NCBI RefSeq assembly: GCF_000247815.1
Contig: NC_021675.1
Span: 64,546,668 to 64,610,667 of the forward strand
Source of the DNA: Ficedula albicollis
Lineage: Eukaryota; Chordata; Aves; Passeriformes; Muscicapidae
Direction: 5' to 3'
Length of the DNA: 64,000 nucleotides
Every line of letters begins with the position of its first letter. Positions within the stretch are counted from its first letter, which is position 1. Position numbers and translations under genes: made by a program. The notes under the pieces were generated by a model, which ran no database searches, was not told where the DNA came from, and saw only the letters and a list, made by a program, of their open reading frames with translations. Below are positions 1 through 11,898 of the stretch, piece after piece.

Positions 1-104
1 TCGTCACCGCAGCGCAATCCATCATTTGTGTTTCATGGATCTCATGGCACAGTCTGGACCACAAGGAGCTCTCAGGATGTTCACCATCAGGTGCTCCACA
101 TCAG

Positions 105-358
105 TGAATCAAGAAGAATTAGATTCAGATTGGATATTTGGAATAAATTCCTTACTGTGAGAATGGTGAGGCACTGGCACAGGTTGCCCAGGGAACTTGT
201 GGGTGTCCCATCCCTTAAGGTATCTAAGGCCAGTGTTGGATGGGGCACTGAGCAACCTGGTTTAGTGAAAGATGTCCTGCTCATGGCAGGGCAGCTGGAA
301 CTAGATGATATTTAAAGTCCCTTCTAACTCAAACCATTCTAGGATTCTATAAGTCTGT
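105..358 (+). mobile_element. CR1 LINE, 5'-truncated 3' end
   Basis: This is the 3' untranslated end of a chicken-repeat-1 (CR1) non-LTR retrotransposon, the dominant LINE of birds. It shows the usual CR1 order: a 'ggatatttggaataaattcc' block, 'gaggcactggcacaggttgc', 'gatggggcactgagcaacct', 'catggcagggcagctggaac', then the end 'ccattctaggattctataag'. No reverse transcriptase is present, which is normal because most CR1 copies are severely 5'-truncated. The left boundary is approximate; sequence before about position 105 is not recognisably CR1. The 95-codon open frame over it is chance. Confidence 0.88.
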
Positions 359-1173
359 GATATTTTGTTTTTTTATATATATCACCTTCTTTAGCTTATG
401 GCTTTGGGCAATTTTTAGGGATTTTTTTCAATGAAGGTTGAGATTTTTTTGCAATTGTTTACCTGCCACTCCTCAAGTTTTAAAGGAAACTCTGACTGTT
501 GCATGATTCATAAGAAAGGCACCAGAGCTGGCAAACTAATTTCAGACACATGAATCACCCTACCGAATGCTGGCATTTATCAGCAAGATCAGGGCTCAAC
601 AAGCAGTGACAAACCATGACAAGCAGGAGTTTGGTGTGAAAACAGCTCACAACACAAATTCCAAGGAGAAGAGAAATTATATGATGCAAACACCCCGTTT
701 GTGGCTGTAAACACGTGGTAATCGCTTCCATTAGCGCTGTAACCGTTTCCAGCCCCAGGAGGACAAAGCTCTTGGTAGCTCGATTCGTTTCTCCCAAAAA
801 ACTTCATCCAGCTGCTGCCAAACATCCCTTGGCTGTACACGGCCCCTGAACAGATACAATCAGAACAGGCCTTTATTGTGTCCCGGGGCTGAAAGGCCAG
901 CTCCTGCCCCAGAGATGAAAAGCAATTAATCCTGAATGCCTGCTTGTACAGTAACTCTCCCCCTTCCCACCTCCTGGCTCTGCTAAGTGGCTTTGTGTGC
1001 AGCAGACAGGAGCACCTTTCACACAGCCCATCAGCCCCCAAGTCCCTCCTGGCAGCCTTGGACCAGGAGAAAAGGGGTTTGGCATTAACCCTGCCGGGGC
1101 ATTTCCCTGCCCTGCAGTGAAGGAGCAGGGCATCCATGGCCAGGGGCCGGTGGCATCTGCTGGGGCTGGGCAG
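359..1173. other. Unannotated non-coding stretch
   Basis: Nothing recognisable. AT-rich up to about 560, then mixed composition. The open frame on the minus strand (589-1314) extends into the duplication to its right and has no domain I recognise. Confidence 0.5.
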
Positions 1174-1325
1174 GACCTCTGCCACTGCCACTGCCACAGC
1201 ACTCTGCAGAGAAGGGCTCCTTGCTCCTGGCTCCTTTTCAAGCCCCCGAGGCAGACCTCTGCCACTGCCACTGCCACAGCACTCTGCAGAGAAGGGCTCC
1301 TGGCTCCTTTTCAAGCCCCCGAGGC
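1174..1325. repeat. Two-copy tandem duplication, 80-bp period
   Basis: Copy 1 is 1174-1253 and copy 2 is 1254-1325. The copies match except for an 8-bp gap in copy 2 after 'gaagggctcc'. Each copy carries a short (CCACTG)n-like run. The gap sits at a 'gctcct' direct repeat, consistent with slippage after the duplication. Confidence 0.95.
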
Positions 1326-4031
1326 GCCAGTGGCAGTTCAGACACTGAAGTGCTCACTGACACCAACACTCAGTGCTCAGAGCAGCAGGTTTCCCTCTAA
1401 GGATGCGTGGGTGCATTCATATTTTAGTAGGAGCTGTGCTGGTTTTCACACAAGGACAAAAATTGCCCGTGGGTACACAGATACTGAGGGAAGCATCTTG
1501 AAGTCTCAGGCCTGCAATTTCTGAATTTCTCTCTAAAATCAGATGGTTCCCCTGAGACCCTCATCACCATCATCTGTCTTCTACACTGTGCATGGTTTGG
1601 CTAGGGCAATCACCATCAGCCCAGACCTAAAGAGTATCTCAATACTCTTTAACACTGCTCCAGGACCAAAGGGTGGAATTCTTTCCATATGTCTCTTCAT
1701 CCACATCACCTTTGTCAGGATCTCAGGTGTTTGGCTTCATAGGGACGGATCCATCCTAAGGTGTGGCCTCTGGGTATCCAGCAATAGCCTCTCATAAACC
1801 AAGAGAGGGAACCACATTAAAAACCTTTCAACTTTTTAAGTCTTTTGACCTTCATCATTCGTAGACTTGGACCCAGGAAGAAAGAAGAGCTGGAACTGGG
1901 CTCTGTGTGCCTCACACCTGGGAACAAGAACCACAGTTAGAGCTAGAGATCTCATGGCTCAGATTTTCCACAAATATTTCTATTTCTGGATTCTCTGCAT
2001 TTTACCCCAGAGGTCTAATCTGAGTCACCAAATCTACATTCCCACAGTCTAAATTTAAGTAGCATTACAAGTGCCCAGAATAAAAATCCAGTCATGAGGA
2101 CAGAGGACAGTAAAATTAACCAGTGCAAAAGCCCTTTAACCCACCAATCAGACTGGATCTAAAATATTTAAAAGATAACAAATGAATATATATCCTTGCT
2201 AGCTGAGTTCTCTTTGGCCAATGGAAGGGATGTAAGCAGCATCCTCCTTACAGATTCTGCAAATTCTTCACGCTTCAGCAATGATAAATATTGATGGGCT
2301 TGTGGATTTTTTTACCTTTCTATTTGCTGATGACAAATTTCTCAAGGAAGGTCATTTAGCCACCATCTGGATTTAAAGTGATTTGAGTGTGAAGTGGATG
2401 AGACTTGCTATTCCTGGGAGTTCACATCTCCAGCTATCATTTGCTTGCCAAATTTCTTGCCCCCATATAAAGGAAAGTCAGATATGCAATGGAGATGTTC
2501 CAGGTGAGACCCCTCTATGGCCTGCCTGTCCAAGAAATTGCATTTAGAAAGGACTTTACAGCCAGCCATGGATAGGAATTGATCTGATTTATTTCCAATA
2601 AGTCCTTCAAGCTGTGTGGTAGAGTCCAGTGTTGTCCAAAATCACTTATTTTGTGCCTTTAGACTGAGCCCTCTTGAACACCACAAAAGCATGAGCTGTC
2701 AGACCTGCATTGCCTCTCCCACTGACACTGGACACCCCAGATCTCTTGGGCTTTGTGCCTGGAGATGCACTGACCTTAACAAGGGGATCATCTGTGATGA
2801 CAGTGTCTCATCAGTTCACAGCCTGGGAACATGAAGGGAAGGTTCTCCTCCCTCTCTGCTGGTTTCTATTGAAGAGTATTAAATACCCACCTAAGAAGCA
2901 CGTCCCCTCCTGCTCCACACCCTCCCCAGGCTATGCTTTTTCCAGAGCATGCTCCCATTTACATTTTGCTGCTGTTTATATCACCTTTTCAGCAACCAAA
3001 GAAACAAAAGGTCCAGAAGTCTAGAAAGTCGCATCTGTAAATCTCCTTTCAGGATCAGACTGCTTCCAACAACTTTTTCACTCTGACTTCACTATCTCTG
3101 ATTCCAAACTCCTGCAGCACTGCTTTAGGATGGGTTTCAGCAGAGTCACTTCCAGGACTGGCTGAAAAAATTAGCTGAAGTCATTGGAACCCAAGTAGCC
3201 CCAAACCAGAGGAATGGGGGGAAATCTGGGGGAAATGGATTCTGCTTCCCTCAGCAGCTGGACATTTTTGGGGTCAGGTGAACCAAAGCAAGTGATTGTG
3301 CATCTCCTATGGGGAGAGAGAGGAAGGTATTTAGGAATTCTGTGATGTGAGGGTCTGCCCAGCCAAGAGGGAACTTGCTATGCAGAGACATTTTCACCCA
3401 GTGTAGGAGGATTATTCCTCAAAATGCCTTAGGCAGGTGCACTGGATTCCTCCACCAGCACTTCAAATGAATGCAGAATTAATTACGTGTGGCTCCTTCC
3501 AGCCAACAAATATTACCAGGAATCACTGAATCCTGATTTATTTCTGTCCCCAAGATAATGGGAAATTTTCCACCAGCTTCAACAGATCTTGAGCATTTTA
3601 TATCCCCATAACATGGCAGTTATTCCTCTAAGATTTTGAGCTACAACATCACTTGCTGTCAGCTCTCCAAAACTTTACTACCACCTGCAAGCCCCAGCAA
3701 ATCCCAGCCACAACATCCGTCTACGCATCGGTGAAACCTGCAGCTTGTAAAGAGCAGATGCAGCTCAGCCCAGGCAGATGAGACATCTGAGCAGTGCCCA
3801 GGGGCTCTGCCATTCCCAAACTGCCTGGTTTCCCTCTCCCAGAGCTTGTCTCCTCTGCACGCTGCCTGTGCGTGGGTCGGCGTGGGGATGGACGGCTTCC
3901 AGCTGCCGCGGCAAGCAGAGCACACGCACATCTGGCTGCAGAGAAGCTGCCAGACACACAGATCATGGCTGAGCATGGTGCTGCTGGGACTGCCACAAGG
4001 ATGCTTTGAAGAGCTGCACCAGCTCTGACTT
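1326..4031. other. Unannotated non-coding stretch
   Basis: About 2.7 kb of unique-looking sequence with no repeat or coding signal I can support. A modest CpG cluster lies around 3715-3930, but it is too sparse to call an island. Confidence 0.5.
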
Positions 4032-4174
4032 GATAAACCCAGCACTGCTGCTGCCCCTCTAGAGCAGAGCAAAGGCACTTTGGTGCCTCATAAGAGCTGT
4101 GCAGGATAAACCCAGCACTGCTGCTGCCCCTCTAGAGCAGAGCAAAGGCACTTTGGTGCCTCATAAGAGTTGTG
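4032..4174. repeat. Two-copy tandem duplication, 73-bp period
   Basis: Copy 1 is 4032-4104 and copy 2 starts at 4105, both with 'gataaacccagcactgctgc'. There is one substitution in about 68 aligned bases (ctgt versus ttgt near the right end). A smaller direct repeat of 'gagctttcctc' follows at about 4193-4215. Confidence 0.95.
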
Positions 4175-5869
4175 GCGAGCACTGAATGATTGAGCTTTCC
4201 TCGAGCTTTCCTCATCCTCCCTCTCTTGGGATGAACTTCCCACAAGGCAGGAGAGGAGCCCTCCCCACCCACCACCATAAAAACATGGGAGGTATCAAAA
4301 GAAATCAAGATTCAGCCACACCAATAAACGCTGGAGCCTTCTGGCATCTCTGTCACCCATTTGTCTTGATGCTCAGGCACACAAACCACACTTGCTCACT
4401 GGTAGAAAATCAATGGCCTATTCTGTAAAATGCTGAAAGGAATTAAATATGTCAACAAGATGGCATGAGGTGGCCCATATTTAGCACAGACCTTCTTCAA
4501 TTTGATCTACTCTATAGAAATATAAATAAATAAATACATACATCTTTGAATCTTTGCTCTTCAAATATATGAAGTATGAAGTCCCATCTGCCTGCCTTTT
4601 GTAGACTGATATCAAAGATTTCACTTGAAATGATACTGACATTTCTCTGTCTTGTACCCCCAACCACATCCTGTACATGGCTGGTCAAAAATGAGAATGA
4701 ATTCAGTGAAAAAAATGCACAAGTTCCAGGGTTTTCTTGGAAGGAAATTCAAAATTTGTGATGAATGTTACCAATGTTTGGAAATTGGAAATATTGGAAC
4801 CAGCTGTCAAACCAAAAACAGATATGAAATTCAAAGTGTCAGTTCCCTTCACCTCCACCATGTCTCTGCTGAAATAACCCTGCTGACTGCAGAACTGTTT
4901 CCCAGAGTTGCACCCAGAGCAGAAAGAACTGGAAATGTCCCACATTTTACCTGAAACAAACAGCTGTCATTATTTCTCTCTACAGCACTTGCCCTTCTCC
5001 AAGAGTAACACAGTGAGTGTCATAGGGGGGTGACTCCCAGACCTTCCCTTTACACATGAGCTTTCCACCCCATTTAGCTCCCTGAGTTGTTTATATTTTT
5101 ATTCAGAGTCAGTTGAGCAAATATATATGGATAAACATTTTTTTCCTCTGCACCAAGTTGTATTTGAGTCATTGGAGTGTTGTACCTTGCCCAAGACAAG
5201 GATGTTAAAAATACAGACATATTAAGAATGGCTGCTCTGCTCTGGGATACTGAATCCCACTACTGCAGGGTTTTATAGACCATGTGGGGTGTGGTTAAGA
5301 TCAAAGGTACACACTTTATTTTTTTCTCCAGAAAGCCAATAATGGGAGGTTTCCATTGAGATGCAAGAGAAAATTCTAAAAAAAAAAAACAATTAAAATT
5401 TAAATCCTCCAGGTTGTATCTGACCCTTCCAGTCACTTGTCTGCTGCAAGGGAAAAGTTCTGCAGCTCGGCTGAGCAGCACCAGAGGGGCCGCTCAGCCA
5501 TATGGCCTAATTATGGCTTTTGTGTGTACTTTCCATGTCTAAATGACTTTCAGGATTGCTGTCAGGGACAAGCAGCACACTGCACTGTAGTGGTGCCAAT
5601 TCTCATCATTTCATTGTGTTTTGTCACAACTGGCACTCTTCCCAAACATCAGCTCTTTGACTGGGCCGATGGAGCGAGGAGCTTCCACCAAAGCCCCGCG
5701 TCTCTGACTCCAGTCTTGCCTGCAAGCATGGCCTGATCAGAGCTCCAGAGGGCTCAGAACCAGGCACACAGGCACCAAGTCAGGTTTTCTGCAGGGTGGA
5801 GTGTTTTCTGGGCTCAGCCCATGGCAGAGGGCGGTGGGGCAGGCAGTGCATGCACACGCATCACTGCAG
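4175..5869. other. Unannotated non-coding stretch
   Basis: No gene or repeat that I can support. A short poly-A lies at about 5378-5390. The sequence becomes GC-richer from about 5,650 towards the LTR. Confidence 0.5.
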
Positions 5870-6415
5870 GAAATGCCCCGCTGGGGCAGCAGGCTGTCAC
5901 TGTCTGAGGGGCTCCACTGTCACTGTCTGAGGGTCTCTTTAGGCGTGAGACCTCCTCAGAAAGGACATGCAGGTGGTTTTGGATTCAAGCTTTTCCTGAA
6001 GTCACCAGCGAGAAACTGCTCGAGATGGTCTTCTGCTGTTTCAAGGCTCTTTATTTTATCTTATCTACCAAGTGTCCCAGCCAGGCCGACACAGGTCCGC
6101 TCTGCAAGGCGACCATGACAGGAGTGCTGTCTGGGAGGCTGAGCCATATCTTTTATACCCTAAACTACGTCTTCTATATTTACAATTACTTCCCAATGCC
6201 GTGCAGTCTCATTACAATGTCCAGTTCTTTCCCCATCCAATCTGTGGTTCCCAGGATGCAACCCCAACATGGGTGACATGAAGGAGAAGGAGGAAGAAAC
6301 CCACCACACCCAAAATGCTCCATCTTGGCCACATGGCCCTTAATATAAACAATCCAAAAACCTACTTATTCTACACCCTAACACTCTAATTTACATTTTG
6401 CTTATCTTCAGGGCT
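5870..6415 (-). mobile_element. Endogenous-retrovirus solo LTR, antisense
   Basis: Read on the minus strand this is an LTR of a family common in passerine genomes. U3 begins near 6415. A TATA box (ggtataaaag) lies at 6150-6159. The 'gcagagcggacctgtgtcgg' block follows, and then a polyadenylation signal AATAAA at 6050-6055. The U5 part runs to about 5870. No gag, pol or env sequence is adjacent, so it is a solo LTR left by recombination. A small 23-bp-period duplication (5894-5933, 'ctgtcactgtctgaggg' twice) lies in the U5 end. I found no target-site duplication, so the ends are approximate. Confidence 0.75.
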
Positions 6416-6967
6416 TGCATCTCTTCCCTCAGTGTTGGTAGATTTTCCCAGGGAGCTAAATCCAGCCCCTGGGGCTCTTGGGCATCACTCGGGGGTCTCA
6501 GAGGGGTCTGCCAGGGGGTTCCTTGCACCCCCAGAGGAGCCAGGGAGATACCCTGGACTCCCACACAGGCAAGGCTGCATTTGTGTGACAAACACACCAC
6601 CCACACTGCTCCTGCAGCTTCAGTGGCCACAATGCCTGACTTTTCAGCTGCTGGAAACAGCTCTGAGTGGCTGACAAGGAAGGGGTCTCCACTGGAACGT
6701 TTTAATTAGAAGTGCTGATTCCAATCACCCAGCTAATTTGGGACTAAATTTTTTTTTCAATGTGTTGTTTTCACAAAGCTGTTAAAAAACTGGGCTAAAA
6801 ACAAATACTTTATTTTGATGCTTTCAAAGGAAACCTTTCTACGGTTTTGCTTTCAATGCTTTGCAACAGATGGGGTGATTTATCCTCTGGAGCTGCCCAA
6901 CTTTAGATGGAGTATGAAAAGAGCTTGTCTTCAAAGTAATTAAGTTATATTAAATTATTCTCACTTT
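6416..6967. other. Unannotated non-coding stretch
   Basis: Nothing recognisable; GC-rich to about 6,660, then AT-rich. Confidence 0.5.
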
Positions 6968-7123
6968 AAACAGATTAACTGAAATTAAATCATTCTCACT
7001 CTGTAGCTACATTTCTGTAAATCTTAAGGCATTTTAAAGCCTAAGAAACAGATTAACTGAAATTAAATCATTCTCACTCTGTAGCTACATTTATGTAATT
7101 CTTAAGGCATTTTAAAGCCTAAA
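6968..7123. repeat. Two-copy tandem duplication, 78-bp period
   Basis: Copy 1 is 6968-7045 and copy 2 is 7046-7123, both starting 'aaacagattaactgaaatta'. Two substitutions are visible inside the unit (ttctgtaaat versus ttatgtaatt). Confidence 0.95.
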
Positions 7124-7930
7124 CCGTAACACTACATGGAAACCAGGGCAAATGCTTTGTCATAATCTCTTTTGTAAACAAAATGAAAATTTCATTCAAG
7201 TCAGTTAAATGAATATCAGTATTTTGGTTTGCCTGCAGAATAGAAGATTCATCTCATCATGCAGCCCCTTGTTTTCATGGCTATTGGCTGTGCGCTTCCA
7301 TGTAACAGAGTACTAGGTAAAAAGGCAAGATTGAAATTCATTTCCTTTAACAGATAAGCCTGACATCTGGTTGTATTTTCTACAAACTTTTGGTCAGCAG
7401 GAAAATAAGTTGGAGAGGCCATCAGTATTGTGAACTAAGGGAACTAAAGGTCTTTCCCACTGTACAATGTATCTGTAATTAGCTCAGAAGTGATGGGCTC
7501 AGGTCTGAGCAGAGAGGATGCAGCCAGAAATCGTGCAGGGCACATCCCCCACGCAACAAGATCTGCCATCTAAAGAGAGAATTAAAGTTTTCTGTGAGTG
7601 GTGAACTGCACAGTTGATCATGGATGGCCAGAGGGCACTGCTCACATCCAACACTGTACAGCCCCTGTACAGCCAGGGACACCCCCCTCCACAACACAGA
7701 TTTCTGTGCCTGGACACACAGCATGCACTCAGACATTTTGCTCCTATAAGCTGCCCTAATGTTACAGAGGCAAAACTGTCTGCACAGAATTTCTCTGGAG
7801 CCAGAGGTTGCTCCCTGGCTGGGTACCACTGACAGTAGAGATTAACCTTTTTTGAGAGGCTGACATCTGTCTTCATGCCACGTTAAAATACTGTCTCCCT
7901 TTCCACTGCTCAGTAAATGGAGAAATCTCC
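7124..7930. other. Unannotated non-coding stretch
   Basis: No supported feature. The minus-strand frames at 7479-7876 show no recognisable domain. Confidence 0.5.
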
Positions 7931-8054
7931 TTTAATGGAAGAAATAGCATTTAGGATTGGTTACACAGTGTCAGTTAGTTAGGATTTTTTTATTTAATGG
8001 AAGAAATAGCATTTAGGATTGGTTGCACAATGTCAGTTAATTAGGATTTTTTTC
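7931..8054. repeat. Two-copy tandem duplication, 62-bp period
   Basis: Copy 1 is 7931-7992 and copy 2 is 7993-8054, both starting 'tttaatggaagaaatagcat'. Three substitutions separate them (ttacacagtg/ttgcacaatg and agttagtt/agttaatt), so this pair is older than the large duplications in the window. Confidence 0.94.
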
Positions 8055-8808
8055 ATTTTCATGTACATAGCTTTAAATTCCAAATCAAAGCATCGTTTAT
8101 GAACAAAAAAAAATAAAAATCATGTGTTATTCTGTCTGAGGTTCATTTTTAAAATCTGAGAACCTGGTCCTTTCTCCAGCACATGACTTCCAAAATTACT
8201 GTGTGATTTAGTTAAGTACTTACATTGTAACAGGATTTTATTTCTCAATGAGAATACACTGCTGGCAATTCTCCAGCCAGTTCTAATTACTCCTGCTTCA
8301 TGTGGCTACAGAGGAATTCAAGCCTGTGCATCCTATCTGTGCTGTCTGTCATTACCAAAGTTTAATGTCATTCAGCTTTCCACTGTTTATTCACAGCCTA
8401 TGCTGAATAAATAGCAGTGAACAGACCTGCAGAAGGAGCATGTTTCCACTGGCATTCCTTGGTATGAATGTTTTGTTATTCAAGGCTTCTGATGCTGTTC
8501 GCACTGTTTGTTCTGCTTCAAAGCTGGATTACCTGACAATTATTTCTTCTGCCATGTATAAGGTATGTCATTACTCCTGAAAAGAAATGCCAGGTTATGA
8601 GGTATAAAATAGAAATCCTAATGTGGCCTGTGATGCTGCAAAATTCTTCTGCTTTCCTTAGCATTTAAGACATTTAGGAACCAAGATGAAAGGTCTTCAG
8701 TTTCCTTTCGCCTTCGCCTCCTTGTTAAATTGTGCGTGGAAACAACCTTGCTTCCAGTTCCTCTGTGGAATGAAACATTAATCAACACTCCTCAGTTAAC
8801 AATTTGCA
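8055..8808. other. Unannotated non-coding stretch
   Basis: AT-rich sequence with a short A-run at about 8106-8114; no supported feature. Confidence 0.5.
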
Positions 8809-8950
8809 AATTGTTTCTTAACCTTCAGTAAGGTCCAAGCTTGGGTTTAAAGCATAAGGAAAAGGAAAGCAGAACTGAGAAATTGTTTCTTAACCTTCAG
8901 TAAGGTCCAAGCGTGGGTTTAAAGCAAAAGGAAAAGGAAAGCAGAACTAA
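8809..8950. repeat. Two-copy tandem duplication, 72-bp period
   Basis: Copy 1 is 8809-8880 and copy 2 starts at 8881, both with 'aattgtttcttaaccttcag'. Two internal substitutions are visible (aagcttggg/aagcgtggg and agcataagg/agcaaaagg). Confidence 0.95.
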
Positions 8951-11733
8951 ACTCAGTTTCTGCCCAAGATTTGTCCTCTGATGCAGCCCAAGTCTCTGTA
9001 CCTGTTTCCAAATCTCTGAAACCTGGATAAGTATTAGATCAAGATCAAAGACAAGGAAAACATGAAACTGAGCTTTTCCTGGCTCTTTCTGATGCAGAAA
9101 CATCAACATTTCAGTGAGATGGCAAGGCTTGAAGCACATCTAAGACTCACTGGTCTCCTAAGTCTTGCTAAACTTCAGCTCACTGATGTTGATATGCTGC
9201 TCTATGAGCTGTGAAAGAGCTGCTGAAGAGATGTACAGTTCCTTTTCAAACCACAAACTCATCATAAATAAAAGTTTCAGTCTTGTAAAAGGCAATTTAA
9301 GGATACTGCCTACTGTCTTAAATGCTGTGCAGTAGTTTCTCAAACTGCAAGTCAAGACCCTCTTGAGGCTGGGAGAGGAAGGCAAAGTATAGAAAAAGAT
9401 TAGGAGAGTTACAACCCCAGTAGCTTATTCAAATTTTTAAGCATTTAATTGAGTATTAGCATGATAATAATTAAAAAAATAATTTTAGGAGAAAAAACCA
9501 AGAAAAATGAACAGTAATAGTTCTGACCTCCTGCAGTTCAGATAAGTGGGGCAACTGAGCTCATCAGCTGCTGGTTTCCACAGCTACTGAGTTAGAAAAG
9601 ACAAATCTGAAGAAATCAGAAGGTGCTGGAAACTTCTGAGCTCAAGAGTGACATATTGGAGGGTCCACAATAAGTAGATCCCTTCCTGAGAGAAGAGCAA
9701 TTAGTAGCCACACAAAAATATCAGGTTGTAGCACAAGAAAAGGCTTCTTTGATAAACTTAGGAACTCCTTGACAATGGGTGCTCTGGATATCAGACATTT
9801 GCACGGGTTCAAAGATGCCACTGGGTAAATTCATGGAAGAGGAAGCAGCACAGAGATATGAAATACAAAAGTTAATCTGCAGTTAAGGTGCAAATCAGTG
9901 ACAGGAAGGGAATTATTTTTGACAAGCAACACTACATTTGCCATTTCATATGCTCTTCCCCAGATCAGTAAGACAGAGGCTTCCAACCTGAGATGATCAT
10001 CTCCTCCAAAGACTTGAAACCTCTTTTTCAACAGGATCCACTCTGTGCTTCCTCAGAGTGGGGGGTGAGAGTCTGCATCTACAGATGGGAATTATCCAGC
10101 TCATGTCCTTCACTCCGAGATTATTACATGGGCAATTAGAGGTATTTAGCAGTTATGGGTAGTGTAAAGACTTTCACACATGCAGAGGAAACAGCTGCTG
10201 CTGCTCTGGAGGGAAGGAGCAAGAGGATGCCAGCAGCAGAGAGAGGGGCTGCTGCTGCTAACAAGCAGAGGGCACCTGAGTGGAGACACAGCTGGGCTGC
10301 TTTCAGAAAGGGATTGAAGGCAGGTGTGTGCATGGGAAAAGCTGAAGCAGCTCCTGATTGAAAAACTAAACAACCCACCCTCCTTCCCTGTGATGAAGGT
10401 ATGGTTTCATGGAGGAGTTATTACAGGGAAGGGGGAGGTTTCTGTGCATGGAGCATGTTTTTATTTGGAAACGTATCTACAGGAGCTGGTCACTGTGAAG
10501 GGCCTGAGCCACTGCACACCCTCACTGGATCAGAATTCAGCACAGCAGAGTTTAATTTCTGATTTTAGTATGGCCTTTTGGTTTTGTGTCACTGAGTTGT
10601 TTAATATTCTGAGGCTACAATTTTCACGTGAGAAAGTCAGTTGGAAAGTGTGTGGTGTGGTGCTCTGGCTCTGAAAATTGCCTGTTTCTTCTACTGAGTT
10701 TTGCCTGACAACCTCTCTGTGCAGTGCCCAGCACAGCAGGGGCTAAACTTTATTTAGCATGGTTTGCCACTGCTGCAATAATAAAGCAAATTTCCTATGT
10801 AGGCAGCTTCTCATGGTTGAGGTTTATTTGGGTGGGTTTTAATTGCCCCTTTCATTTTATTGTGGAAGATGAATTTTAATTGATTTTTATAAGAATGTGC
10901 CTGTAAAACCCAACAGCCTAAGGATCTACAGGCAAATTATACCTATTTCTTGTTTATGTTTTAAGCATTTCTGTTCCCACTTGACAACCTTTGCAAAACC
11001 TTTTCCTCCCACGCAGGAAAGAGAGTTATTCAGCTCCTCAGAGGCTCAGGCTCCTCAAGAGCTGTGCACCTGGGAAAGATAGAGTTTCCATACAGCACAT
11101 GTATTTCCAGCATCTCCCAGGACCTTTTCCCTGTGGTCACCAGGGATCTCATAAGAAATGTACATGTGCATGCTCTGAGCTGCCAACAGAGTGAGCATGA
11201 GGGGAGAGATGCAAGGGAAATTAAAGGGTTCCTTCAGGAACCACAGTCTGACTTTGGGTTGTGCTGAACTAAAGCAGAAGGTGCTCCTGCAAAATCACTC
11301 CCTGTGAAATGAATTTACAAATTGGAGAAAAGAAATGGGCCTCCACAACAGTACAGCCTAAAGGGTTTAAGAAAAATGCAGTGGAATTCTGTTAATGGCC
11401 TTGGGCCACTAATGCTTGGGCCTCATGGCTCTGTATGGGAATTCTCTGCAATTCCATTAGTCACCATATCCCAAACTCTTCTGTAGCCAGAGACTTCTGG
11501 CAATCAAGTGTTATGCTCATCCTAGAGCTAACTTCATAATATTTTCTTTTTGTTGTTTGTTTGTTTGGGTTTTTTCCAGGGAAATTGCCTTGAGCTGATC
11601 CTAATCTCATAATGATACCATTTTCTTTCTTCCAGTAAAGTTGCTCCTGATGGGTGTAGGGTAAGGGAATGCCAAACCAGCTCCTACATGGGTTGGGTGA
11701 AATTCCAGGTTCTTGGCACTGGAGAGATTTAGA
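8951..11733. other. Unannotated non-coding stretch
   Basis: About 2.8 kb without a supported gene or repeat. The frames at 10136-10378 on both strands are biased by short GCT/AGC runs and are not convincing as coding. Confidence 0.5.
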
Positions 11734-11898
11734 ATCAAGGGAAGAAAAATGTTAGAAACTACATGCAGGAACAAGAAGTAAACATCTTGGGTTGTGTCCA
11801 ATCACAAAGATGTTATATCAAGGGAAGAAAAATGTTAGAAACTACATGTAGGAACAAGAAGTAAACATCTTGGGTTGTATCCAATCACAAAGATGTTA
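11734..11898. repeat. Two-copy tandem duplication, 83-bp period
   Basis: Copy 1 is 11734-11816 and copy 2 is 11817-11898, starting 'atcaagggaagaaaaatgtt'. Two substitutions (catgcagg/catgtagg and ttgtgtcc/ttgtatcc). The last matching base is 11898, directly next to the first base of the 1,592-bp duplication. Confidence 0.95.

Noticed and set aside
589..1314. 241-codon minus-strand frame
   Set aside because: Half of it lies over the 80-bp tandem duplication; no domain recognised and no splice or promoter support.
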